A DNA stretch of 64,000 nucleotides, from positions 50,920 to 114,919 of the forward strand of contig CAJUIW010000008.1 of assembly GCA_910586895.1 (NCBI GenBank). The letters run 5' to 3'. A program made the position numbers and the translations under genes. Shown in pieces: positions 42,324-50,047 of the stretch. The stretch comes from an uncultured Muribaculaceae bacterium. GTDB lineage: Bacteria > Bacteroidota > Bacteroidia > Bacteroidales > Muribaculaceae. Positions within the stretch are counted from its first letter, which is position 1. Every line of letters starts with the position of its first letter. The notes beneath the pieces were generated by a model. That model had not been told where the DNA came from. It did no database searches and was given only the letters and a program-made list of their open reading frames with translations.

Positions 42324-42940
42324 AATCGTACATCAAGCAGCATACCTCAGCTGAGCCGGAATATCTGTACCGCCTCTACCGTCACACCAACTTGCATCAC
42401 GCCTACGGGCGCATGTGTTCCGGACATGTGCAGGGGCGTATGCTGAAGATGCTCACGTCCATGGTGCAACCGCAGCGTGTGCTTGAGCTTGGCGCCTTCA
42501 CGGGCTATTCCACCCTATGTATAGCCGAAGGACTTCCTGAGGGCGGCCATATCCATACGGTGGAGATTGATGACGAATGGGAGGATGAACTCCGGAATAC
42601 TTTTGCCGGAAGCGGCTATGACGAATCCATAACGCTTCATATCGGTGATGCTCTTGAGGTGGTCCCGGCCATTGATGAGGTGTGGGACATGGTGTTCATC
42701 GATGCCAACAAGCGCCTCTATACCGAATATCTTGAGATGGTGCTTCCGCGTGTCAGAAAGGGAGGATATATCCTTGCCGACAATACTTTATGGGATGGTA
42801 AGGTGCTGGAGAACCCGATACCTGCCGACGGACAGACACGGGCCATAGCTGCGTTTAACGATGCTGTGGCTGCTGACCCACGTGTTGAGGCGGTGATGCT
42901 TCCGCTGCGCGACGGGCTGACTATCCTTCGAAAGCTCTGA
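42302..42940 (+). CDS. SAM-dependent O-methyltransferase
   Basis: A 212-residue methyltransferase of the catechol-O-methyltransferase-like (methyltransf_3) family. The SAM site is VLELGAFTGYSTLCIAEGLP, then HTVEIDDEWEDE, and the metal-binding Asp/Asn are in MVFIDANKRLYTEYLE and ILADNTLWDGKV. The family methylates hydroxyls of small acceptors in a divalent-metal-dependent way; the acceptor here is unknown. Its start lies inside the end of pyk (22 bases), so it is coupled. It ends the plus-strand group, and its last 20 bases overlap the 3' end of the convergent glycosyltransferase. Confidence 0.92.
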   Translation: MRNTENLESYIKQHTSAEPEYLYRLYRHTNLHHAYGRMCSGHVQGRMLKMLTSMVQPQRVLELGAFTGYSTLCIAEGLPEGGHIHTVEIDDEWEDELRNTFAGSGYDESITLHIGDALEVVPAIDEVWDMVFIDANKRLYTEYLEMVLPRVRKGGYILADNTLWDGKVLENPIPADGQTRAIAAFNDAVAADPRVEAVMLPLRDGLTILRKL

Positions 42941-44075
42941 TAGCCTTGCGGTAGGTGTCGAGTACGGCATCGGCCATGCTTACCGACATTATTGACCGGA
43001 TATGTTCCTGCCCGGCTGCTACCATGCTGGCTCTTAGTCCGGCTGATTCAAGCAGTCGGTTGGCCTCGCGTGCAAATGCGTCAGCGTCATCGGGATGGAC
43101 ATACACGCCACCTTCTCCACCCGCTTCCTCAAGGCAGGAGCCGGTGGCGGCTATCACCGGAGTCCCTGCGCTTATAGCCTCTACCACCGGCAGTCCGAAT
43201 CCTTCGTAGCGGGATGGGTAGGCCGTAAGTTCGGCTCCATGATACATGGCGGGAAGATCTTCGAATGGAACACCAGGGATAAGGTGTACTCTATCGCGCA
43301 CATTCAGGCGGTCGGCTTCATGCAGGATGGCGGCGCCGTAGTCGCGGCGTGAGCGTCCGGCTATGACAAGGTGTACCTCCGGATCTATCTGAGGAAGAGC
43401 CTTTACTGCGAGGATTTGGTTCTTGCGCGGTTCGAGCGTGCCTACCATGGCTATGTACCGTTCGGGGAGATTCAGGCGCTTGCGTAATGCCTCGATTTCC
43501 GCCTCCTCCACCTTACGGCTGAACGAGGGGTGACATGACTGGTAGATGACGTCAATCTTGTCGGGCGATATCCCATACAGTTCCATCAGGTCGTCGCGCG
43601 TGCGCCGGCTGATAGCTATGACACGTGTGGCGTTTTCGGCCGCCTTGCGGAATTTGTAATTATAGATAGCGCGGTCAATCGGCTTGTAATTCTCCGGATG
43701 CCGCCGGAATATCACGTCGTGGATTGTGACTACCGAGGGTATCCCGGCCCGATTGATGTCAAGTGGAAGCTCGTTGCTAAGTCCGTGATAGAGATCTATC
43801 TTGTCTTTTTTCAGTTGTGACGTTAGCCCCGGCCCTATACGCCATAGGCCTGACATGCTGCGCCATATGGTACCTGAGGGTAAGCTGACTTTGACATTGC
43901 TGCGCGAGGCAAGCTGTCCGAGCCGCTTCATGGCTTCATCGCCGGCCCGCGGAGTGTACAGGATGTATTCGTTGTCAGGGGCGGATTCCGAAAGTTCATC
44001 TATCACACGGCGGCTGTAGTTGCCGAGTCCGGTGTTGTTGAGCAGGGCGCGTTTTGCGTCAAAAGCTATCCTCAT
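42921..44075 (-). CDS. GT4-type glycosyltransferase
   Basis: A 384-residue GT-B glycosyltransferase. The N-terminal half begins MRIAFDAKRALLNNTGLGNYSR, with DLYHGLSNELP and VVTIHDVIFRRHPENYK after it. The C-terminal GT4 half has MVGTLEPRKNQILAVKAL, LTAYPSRYEGFGLPVVEAIS (the EX7E donor-binding motif) and AGTPVIAATGSCLEEAGGEG. It probably moves mannose, glucose or a similar sugar from a nucleotide donor to a surface polysaccharide or glycolipid. There is no signal peptide. It is a lone minus-strand gene with its own promoter, divergent from the sirtuin gene. Confidence 0.93.
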   Translation of the reverse strand: MRIAFDAKRALLNNTGLGNYSRRVIDELSESAPDNEYILYTPRAGDEAMKRLGQLASRSNVKVSLPSGTIWRSMSGLWRIGPGLTSQLKKDKIDLYHGLSNELPLDINRAGIPSVVTIHDVIFRRHPENYKPIDRAIYNYKFRKAAENATRVIAISRRTRDDLMELYGISPDKIDVIYQSCHPSFSRKVEEAEIEALRKRLNLPERYIAMVGTLEPRKNQILAVKALPQIDPEVHLVIAGRSRRDYGAAILHEADRLNVRDRVHLIPGVPFEDLPAMYHGAELTAYPSRYEGFGLPVVEAISAGTPVIAATGSCLEEAGGEGGVYVHPDDADAFAREANRLLESAGLRASMVAAGQEHIRSIMSVSMADAVLDTYRKAIRAFEG

Positions 44076-44105
44076 GTATCAGGGTTATATTTTCACGGAT
44101 TTTTG

Positions 44106-44113
44106 CAAAGATA
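44106..44113 (-). promoter_or_regulatory. candidate -7 box (TATCTTTG) for glycosyltransferase
   Basis: The minus strand reads TATCTTTG, ending 30 bases before the start at 44075. It is 22 bases from the opposed sirtuin box. Confidence 0.55.
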
Positions 44114-44135
44114 CGTAAATGCGTCAATCTTTTAT

Positions 44136-44143
44136 TATTTTTG
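44136..44143 (+). promoter_or_regulatory. candidate -7 box (TATTTTTG) for sirtuin gene
   Basis: TATTTTTG matches TAnnTTTG and gives a leader of about 62 bases to the ATG at 44210. Confidence 0.45.
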
Positions 44144-44209
44144 CTGAAAAATCATGCCGCGGCGGCAATGCCGTTTGTTATGATTACGAATCATAAACAC
44201 CCTCTTGAT

Positions 44210-44899
44210 ATGAAGAAACCGAAATTAGTGATATCTACCGGAGCCGGGATGAGTGCCGAAAGCGGTATCTCAACGTTCCGCGACAGTGGAGGACTGTGGG
44301 ATAAATATCCGGTGATGGATGTGGCGAGCGCCGATGGATTTGCACGGAATCCTGAGCTTGTGCACAGTTTCTATAACACCCGCCGCCATGAACTTGTCAA
44401 GGCTCAGCCCAATGCCGGACACCGCGGACTCGTAGAGCTTGAACAGTGGTATGATACCTACGTAATAACCCAGAATGTCGACAATCTGCATGAGCGTGCC
44501 GGCTCGGAGCATGTGCTGCATCTGCATGGCGAGCTTATGAAAGTGCGCTCCATGAAGCATCCCGAGCGTGTGTATGAACTGTCGGAGGGTAATCTTGACA
44601 CCACGGTCGATACGCGCGATGAGTATGGCGATGCCGTGCGTCCGCACATCGTGTTTTTTCAGGAGGCGGTGCCTAATATCGAGCCGGCCATAGAGCTGGC
44701 TTCGGAGGCCGATGTATTTGTGGTGATAGGCACATCGCTTGCCGTATATCCCGCGGCCTCGCTGCTCCACTATGTGCGTCGTGGCGTGCCGGTCTATTAC
44801 ATTGACCCCAATCCGGCGCCTGTACCTGACTACGTCACAGTGCTTCGCATGCCCGCTACCAAGGGTGTTGAGGAGCTTGTCAGGCTGCTACGTCCGTAG
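44210..44899 (+). CDS. Sir2 family NAD-dependent protein deacylase
   Basis: A 229-residue sirtuin with ISTGAGMSAESGISTFRDSGG (NAD-binding), YVITQNVDNLHERAG, the catalytic His in LHLHGELMKVR, and VVIGTSLAVYPAASLL. The protein removes acyl groups from lysines using NAD. It contains no cysteine at all, so the usual four-Cys zinc site is absent. The region that would hold it (KHPERVYELSEGN ... RDEYGDAVRPHIVFFQE) is short and polar. Start 44210 (MKKPKLVISTG) is preferred to longer frames that cross the promoters. It ends at a clear intrinsic terminator just ahead of the dcw cluster. Confidence 0.93.
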   Translation: MKKPKLVISTGAGMSAESGISTFRDSGGLWDKYPVMDVASADGFARNPELVHSFYNTRRHELVKAQPNAGHRGLVELEQWYDTYVITQNVDNLHERAGSEHVLHLHGELMKVRSMKHPERVYELSEGNLDTTVDTRDEYGDAVRPHIVFFQEAVPNIEPAIELASEADVFVVIGTSLAVYPAASLLHYVRRGVPVYYIDPNPAPVPDYVTVLRMPATKGVEELVRLLRP

Positions 44900-44922
44900 A
44901 CATATCAGATTTACATTTGCAA

Positions 44923-44955
44923 ACGTCAGTTCTTTTCGGAGGGCTGACGTATTTT
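44923..44955 (+). terminator. intrinsic terminator after sirtuin gene
   Basis: ACGTCAG (44923-44929) and CTGACGT (44944-44950) form a perfect 7-bp stem. ATTTTG follows. It separates the sirtuin gene from the rsmH-ftsZ cluster. Confidence 0.72.
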
Positions 44956-44970
44956 GTGTTATATCAGCCG

Positions 44971-45004
44971 TTTGTGAAAATGTTGATAACTTGGCTAATT
45001 TTTA
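44971..45004 (+). promoter_or_regulatory. possible promoter of the rsmH-ftsZ (dcw) cluster
   Basis: TTTG (44971-44974) is followed after 21 bases by TAATTTTT (44996-45003). The pair resembles the -33/-7 promoter, but the last G of the -7 box is missing. Its leader to rsmH at 45106 would be about 97 bases. A TAAATTTTG near 45031 is a rival. Confidence 0.35.
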
Positions 45005-45105
45005 GGGGAATTATTTTGAGTTTCGATATGTAAATTTTGCATAAAAATTTCTACCTTTACACCCTAATAACCCGCGCGCGTCAAGATGCGCCGAAATCAT
45101 TGCAA

Positions 45106-46017
45106 ATGAGCGAAAACGCATATCACATACCGGCCTTGCTTCCACAGACTATCGAAGCCCTTGCTATCAAGTCTGACGGGGTGTACGTCGATGCCACTTT
45201 CGGTGGCGGCGGCCACTCGCGAGCCATAGTTGAGGAATTGTCCTTAAGTGGTCATCTATACGGCTTTGACCAGGATGACGAGGCTGTGGCAGGTGCGTTT
45301 TCCGACAGCCGGTTTACAATTGTTTACAGCAACTTCAGGTATCTCCGCAATTTCATGCGGTACTACAAGGTTGAGGCTGTCGACGGCATATTGGCGGATT
45401 TAGGCGTGTCGTTTCATCATTTCGATGACTCGGAGCGCGGATTCTCGTTCCGTTTCGACGGCCCGATTGACATGCGTATGAACCGTCATTCAGGACGTTC
45501 GGCCGCATCAGTCCTGCAGGAATCGGATGTGGAGTCACTGGCCAGGATTTTCAAGCTGTATGGCGAGTTCAAGCAGAGCCGTCGTCTGGCCGAGGCTATT
45601 GTGCGCACCCGCGAGTCAGGCCGACCGATAAAAACGGTGGCCGACTTCCTTGAGGTAGCGCGCCCGTTTGTCAATCCGCGTCAGGAGAAAAAAGAGCTGG
45701 CCATGATATTCCAGGCCCTGCGCATAGAGGTCAATGGCGAGCTTGACGCCCTGCGTCAATTCCTGGAGGCGGCTGTGGCGGTGCTTCGTCCCGGCGGACG
45801 TCTGGCCATCATAACATATCACTCGCTGGAGGACCGTCTGGTGAAAAACTTCATGCGGAGCGGTAACTTTGACGGTGAGGTGCAGACTGACTTCTTCGGG
45901 CGCCGTAACGCACCTATGCGGCTGCTTACATCGAAGCCCATAGTTCCCGATGCGGCAGAAGTGGAAGCAAACCCACGGTCGCGCAGCGCCAAACTCCGAG
46001 TGGCGGAAAAACTTTGA
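45106..46017 (+). CDS. rsmH: 16S rRNA (cytosine(1402)-N(4))-methyltransferase
   Basis: A 303-residue methyltransferase (formerly MraW). It starts MSENAYHIPALLPQTIEAL, with the SAM site YVDATFGGGGHSRAIVEE. GILADLGVSFHHFDDSERGF and the IDMRMNRHSGRSAASVL block follow. The helical insert, and AIITYHSLEDRLVKNFMRSG near the C-terminus, complete the family pattern. It adds N4-methyl to C1402 in the ribosomal decoding site. Start 45106 is chosen over a longer frame because it begins at the family N-terminus. It is first in the division and wall cluster; mraZ, usually before it, is not adjacent. Confidence 0.97.
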   Translation: MSENAYHIPALLPQTIEALAIKSDGVYVDATFGGGGHSRAIVEELSLSGHLYGFDQDDEAVAGAFSDSRFTIVYSNFRYLRNFMRYYKVEAVDGILADLGVSFHHFDDSERGFSFRFDGPIDMRMNRHSGRSAASVLQESDVESLARIFKLYGEFKQSRRLAEAIVRTRESGRPIKTVADFLEVARPFVNPRQEKKELAMIFQALRIEVNGELDALRQFLEAAVAVLRPGGRLAIITYHSLEDRLVKNFMRSGNFDGEVQTDFFGRRNAPMRLLTSKPIVPDAAEVEANPRSRSAKLRVAEKL

Positions 46018-46068
46018 ACAGACAGTAAAATCATAGAATAAACAACACAGAAGCAGATATAGACATTT

Positions 46069-46443
46069 ATGGCTACCGGCGATAAAAAGAAAAGCACATC
46101 AGGCACACGTCAGCGCTATTCCGGACTGGAATGGCTGTCGGGGCCCATTCTGCGCGGGCAGTTGCTTGACAGCGACTTCTTCGCTCGCAATTGGCTCGTA
46201 ATAGCCGTGATGGTAGTGCTTGCGCTGGCCTATATCACCAACAAATACAGCTGCCAGACACTCATGGAGGAGGAACGCCGCCTGACGGAGCGTCTGGAGA
46301 TAGTCAAGACGGAGCGTGTGCGCATGCGCAGTATCTATATGGGCCGCACCCGCGAATCGTCAATGCAGCATCTGGCCGACTCGTTGCATCTCGGCCTGAA
46401 TATCCAGGAGCGTCCACCCTTTAAGCTATCGAAATCAAAATGA
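46069..46443 (+). CDS. ftsL: FtsL-like division protein
   Basis: A 124-residue protein with a basic N-terminus (about 1-40), one membrane helix (about 41-58, NWLVIAVMVVLALAYI) and then a coiled-coil-like segment (LMEEERRLTERLEIVKTERV). The layout, size and place between rsmH and ftsI are those of FtsL, which pairs with FtsB and FtsQ to activate FtsWI in septal wall synthesis. Sequence identity in FtsL is low, so the call rests on position and topology. The stop overlaps the ftsI start by four bases. An ftsB gene is not seen nearby. Confidence 0.8.
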   Translation: MATGDKKKSTSGTRQRYSGLEWLSGPILRGQLLDSDFFARNWLVIAVMVVLALAYITNKYSCQTLMEEERRLTERLEIVKTERVRMRSIYMGRTRESSMQHLADSLHLGLNIQERPPFKLSKSK

Positions 46444-48524
46444 AAAAGGAAAACCGTAACCGCATACTTAACCGCTACCTGTTCGTGCTGGTTCTCATTC
46501 TTGGTTTCTGCGGATGGATTCTGTACCATCTTGTCGATACCACGGTGGTGTCAGCCGACAAATGGAATGAAAAGGCCATGACCTCCCTGACCAAGGTGGA
46601 TACTATTCTGCCTGAACGCGGGGATATTCTTGCAGCCGACGGTAGCGTTCTTGCCACCAATCTGCGCTACTACACGGTGCGCGTTGACTACCGTGCATCG
46701 AAGTTTGCCGAAAAGATGCTGCGTGACACCATTGATGTCCTTGCCGACAGTATGGCCGCCCACTTCCCGCAGCGCACAGCCGCCGGATGGCGTAAGCATC
46801 TGCTTGCTCCTCTGGCTAAAGATGCCGATAAGCGTCCGCGAAGCTATAAGATACTGTCCAATATATCGTATGCCGATTATCTGCTTCTGCGCACATTCCC
46901 GTTCTTCAGCCTGAAGAACAACAATTACAACGGGCTTGTGAAGGAAACAGTGATGAAGCGCACCAATCCTTATGGCTCTATGGCGCTGCGAAGCATTGGC
47001 CGCGTTGGAGCCACCAAGGAGAGCCGTGAGATACATGGCCGCTCCGGACTGGAGATGGCGCTCGATTCGCTTCTGTACGGACATATCGGATATGCAAAGA
47101 AAGTGCCCTTGACAAGAGGGATTGTCAACTGGACTGACATAGCCCCTGTACATGGGCTTACCATACAGACCACTATCGATATCAAGCTTCAGGATATAGT
47201 GGAGAATGAACTCAACCGCATGCTTGAGGAGGCGGATGCCGACTGGGGCGTGGCTGTGCTCATGGACGTGGCTACAGGCGACATCAAGGCCATATCGAAT
47301 CTTGAGGCTGACTCGCTCGGACGTGGATTCATCGAGGGGCAGAACCGTGCCGTACTCGGTTTCGAACCAGGCTCTGTGGTAAAGACACTCTCAATGATGA
47401 TAGCGCTTGAAAACGGAGCCGCCGGCAATCCTGGCGAGCTGATCACCACCGGGCAGAGCTATAAATATGCCGAAGGTCCTGCCATACGTGACTGCTCTCC
47501 CAAAGCCTCTATCGAGGTGGGTGAGGTGCTTGAGCGTTCATCCAATATAGGTATGACCCGTATCATCACACGCAAGTACGGACAGAATCCGGGCGAATTC
47601 TATACAGCCATCAAGCGTACAGGATTTCTCGGCCCGCTGAATGTGGGTATCGGTGGAGAGCGTAAGCCTCGCATCGACTCCCTTGGCAATAACAACGCCG
47701 CACGCATAGCCCTGTCGCGCCAATGCTACGGGTATGCTACTGAGATACCGCCTCTGCATACACTGGCTCTGTACAATGCCATAGCCAACAACGGTAAGTT
47801 TGTGCGTCCGCGCCTTGTGCAGCGTATAATAGGCGAGGGTATCGATTCGGTGCTCGACGTGACCTACATACGCAAGCAGGTGTGCAGCGAGGCCAATGCA
47901 GCCAAGCTGCGTGAGATGCTTCGCCGTGTGGTGTGGGGCAAAGCCGGCACCGCCAGGTTGCTGCGCAGCGACGATGTGGCCATTGCCGGAAAGACCGGTA
48001 CCGCGTTCGTGATTGAGAAGGGACGGTATAATACTGACAAGAAGCGCCTGTCATTCTGCGGATTTTTCCCGGCGGACAAGCCTAAGTACTCATGTATAGT
48101 GCTTATCAGTAACCCGCGTAAGAAGGCAGGAGCATCATCCACAAGCGGAACCGTACTGAAGAATATCGCTCTCAAGCTCTTCTCGCGTGGTATGCTGAAC
48201 AATCATTCCGATTATACTTCAGGCTCTACTTCCGACAAATTGCCTATGCTGTATGCTTCAGCTGACCCCACCAATCTGCGTAGCTTCCGTGAGAGCCTTG
48301 GCATGACCGGAGAACATAAGGTGACACCCACCGACGATAAGGATACGCCGAAAGGAACATTGCCCTCGGTGGTAGGCTACGGGGTGCGCGATGCCATCGC
48401 GCTTCTGGAGCGTGCCGGATATAATGTGCGCATAAGCGGCAGCGGATGCGTGGTATCGCAGGATCCTGTGGCAGGCTCGCATCTGCGCACCGGATCGAAA
48501 GTTCACCTGAAGCTATCCAATTAA
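46440..48524 (+). CDS. ftsI: penicillin-binding protein (FtsI/PBP3-like) with PASTA domain
   Basis: A 694-residue class B PBP. A membrane helix (about 10-30) is followed by a dimerisation/N-terminal region with LPERGDILAADGSVLATNLR. The transpeptidase domain has all three active-site motifs: SVVK in GFEPGSVVKTLSMM, SSN in LERSSNIGM, and KTG in AGKTGTAFVIEKG. A final PASTA domain (about 637-692, GTLPSVVGYGVRDAIALLER) is present. It cross-links septal peptidoglycan with FtsW. It overlaps ftsL and sits 40 bases before murE. The PASTA domain suggests binding of nascent wall fragments. Confidence 0.95.
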   Translation: MKKENRNRILNRYLFVLVLILGFCGWILYHLVDTTVVSADKWNEKAMTSLTKVDTILPERGDILAADGSVLATNLRYYTVRVDYRASKFAEKMLRDTIDVLADSMAAHFPQRTAAGWRKHLLAPLAKDADKRPRSYKILSNISYADYLLLRTFPFFSLKNNNYNGLVKETVMKRTNPYGSMALRSIGRVGATKESREIHGRSGLEMALDSLLYGHIGYAKKVPLTRGIVNWTDIAPVHGLTIQTTIDIKLQDIVENELNRMLEEADADWGVAVLMDVATGDIKAISNLEADSLGRGFIEGQNRAVLGFEPGSVVKTLSMMIALENGAAGNPGELITTGQSYKYAEGPAIRDCSPKASIEVGEVLERSSNIGMTRIITRKYGQNPGEFYTAIKRTGFLGPLNVGIGGERKPRIDSLGNNNAARIALSRQCYGYATEIPPLHTLALYNAIANNGKFVRPRLVQRIIGEGIDSVLDVTYIRKQVCSEANAAKLREMLRRVVWGKAGTARLLRSDDVAIAGKTGTAFVIEKGRYNTDKKRLSFCGFFPADKPKYSCIVLISNPRKKAGASSTSGTVLKNIALKLFSRGMLNNHSDYTSGSTSDKLPMLYASADPTNLRSFRESLGMTGEHKVTPTDDKDTPKGTLPSVVGYGVRDAIALLERAGYNVRISGSGCVVSQDPVAGSHLRTGSKVHLKLSN

Positions 48525-48564
48525 CAGAATAAAAATAACACACCCAATTATACACCATAATAAT

Positions 48565-50025
48565 ATGAAAAGATTAGCCGACCTTCTCTCAGCCATAACG
48601 ATAACGGAGATTATAGGCAGTGATGCCAAGGAGATAACATCGCTTGAATGTGATTCCCGATGCATTCAGCGCGGGTCGATGTTCGTGGCCGTGCGCGGCG
48701 TGACTGTCGATGGGCACAAGTTCATACCCCTTGTCACCCTTGCCGGCGCTTCGGCTATCGTATGTGAGGAGCTTCCCGAACGGCTCGAATCGACAGTTAC
48801 ATATATTAAGGTGCCCAATACTTCGGTGGCCCTCGGCTTCCTCGCCTCCCAATGGTGGGGCAACCCCTCGCGCAAGCTGAAACTTGTGGGTGTCACCGGA
48901 ACAAACGGCAAGACTACCACCGCCACTCTTATATATGAAATGGCACGTCTGGCCGGACATAAGGCCGGATTGCTGTCAACGGTGTGCAATTATGTTGACG
49001 GCGAGGTATATCCTACCAATCAGACTACTCCCGGACCGCTGGTGCTCAATGAAATGCTCCACCGTATGGTAGTGGCCGGATGTACTTATGCCGCTATGGA
49101 GGTCAGCTCCCATGCCGCGCATCAGCACCGCATAGCAGGCCTGAAGTTTGCCGGAGGTGTGTTCTCTAACCTTACCCGTGACCATCTTGACTATCACAAG
49201 ACGGTAGATGCATATATCGCGGCCAAGAAGATGTTCTTCGATGAACTTCCAGCCGATGCATTTGCCTTGACAAATATTGATGACAAGTGCGGCGAGGTGA
49301 TGCTTCAGAATACCGCTGCCCGTAAGTGCACTTATTCCTTGCGTCGTCAGGCAGATTTCGTAGGGCGCGTTATCGAGCCGCGTCTTGACGGTACGCTGAT
49401 GAGTTTCAACGGCCACGAGGTGGAAACTCTCTTTACCGGTAAGTTCAATGCCTACAACCTTACAGCTGTGTATGGAGCTTCGATTCTGCTCGGATGGGAC
49501 AAGGATGAGGTGCTTGTCAATATGAGCCGCCTTATCCCTGTGGCCGGCCGATTCCAGACTCTGCACGGACCTACCGGAGTGACCGCAATAGTTGACTATG
49601 CCCATACACCTGACGCTCTGGTCAATGTGCTTGACACCATACGCGAGGTGGTAGGTGCCGATGGTGTGATAACCACTGTGGTAGGTGCCGGCGGCAACCG
49701 CGACCGCGGCAAGCGTCCGATCATGGCACGTGAGGCCGCCCTGCGCAGTACACGTGTGATACTGACTTCCGACAATCCCCGCGATGAGGAGCCTGCCGAA
49801 ATAATCCGTGAGATGGAAGCCGGACTTACTGACGACATGCGTCCGCATACTCTCAGCATCACCGACCGCCGCGAGGCTATACGCACGGCTCTGATGATGT
49901 CGAAAGCAGGCGATGTTGTGCTTATCGCCGGTAAGGGACATGAGGATTATCAGGAGATAAAAGGAGTCAAGCACCATTTCGATGACCGCGAGGTGGTACG
50001 TGAAGCTTTCGGTCAGTCCAAGTAA
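48565..50025 (+). CDS. murE: UDP-MurNAc-tripeptide synthetase (meso-DAP type)
   Basis: A 486-residue Mur ligase. The P-loop is GVTGTNGKTTTATLIYEMA, then NQTTPGPLVLNEMLHRM and the metal-site MEVSSHAAHQHR, with NLTRDHLDYHKTVDAYI next. The amino-acid selector is DNPRDEEP, whose DNPR motif marks ligases that add meso-diaminopimelate rather than lysine. So peptidoglycan here should be DAP-type. It adds the third residue to UDP-MurNAc-L-Ala-D-Glu in the cytoplasm. It lies in the wall cluster between ftsI and mraY, 22 bases before mraY. Confidence 0.97.
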   Translation: MKRLADLLSAITITEIIGSDAKEITSLECDSRCIQRGSMFVAVRGVTVDGHKFIPLVTLAGASAIVCEELPERLESTVTYIKVPNTSVALGFLASQWWGNPSRKLKLVGVTGTNGKTTTATLIYEMARLAGHKAGLLSTVCNYVDGEVYPTNQTTPGPLVLNEMLHRMVVAGCTYAAMEVSSHAAHQHRIAGLKFAGGVFSNLTRDHLDYHKTVDAYIAAKKMFFDELPADAFALTNIDDKCGEVMLQNTAARKCTYSLRRQADFVGRVIEPRLDGTLMSFNGHEVETLFTGKFNAYNLTAVYGASILLGWDKDEVLVNMSRLIPVAGRFQTLHGPTGVTAIVDYAHTPDALVNVLDTIREVVGADGVITTVVGAGGNRDRGKRPIMAREAALRSTRVILTSDNPRDEEPAEIIREMEAGLTDDMRPHTLSITDRREAIRTALMMSKAGDVVLIAGKGHEDYQEIKGVKHHFDDREVVREAFGQSK

Positions 50026-50047
50026 ATGAAATAAATGGTGCAGAAGT

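Noticed and set aside
42290..42330. The pyk end considered as a frameshift that removed the C-terminal domain
   Set aside because: The sequence beyond the stop is the start of an intact O-methyltransferase in another frame; no remnant of a pyruvate kinase C-domain is visible.
48976..49977. A 333-codon open frame on the minus strand inside murE
   Set aside because: It lies wholly antisense to a clear murE gene, has no family resemblance and is a by-product of codon bias. Similar long antisense frames at 20707-21480 and 30928-31713 were left out for the same reason.
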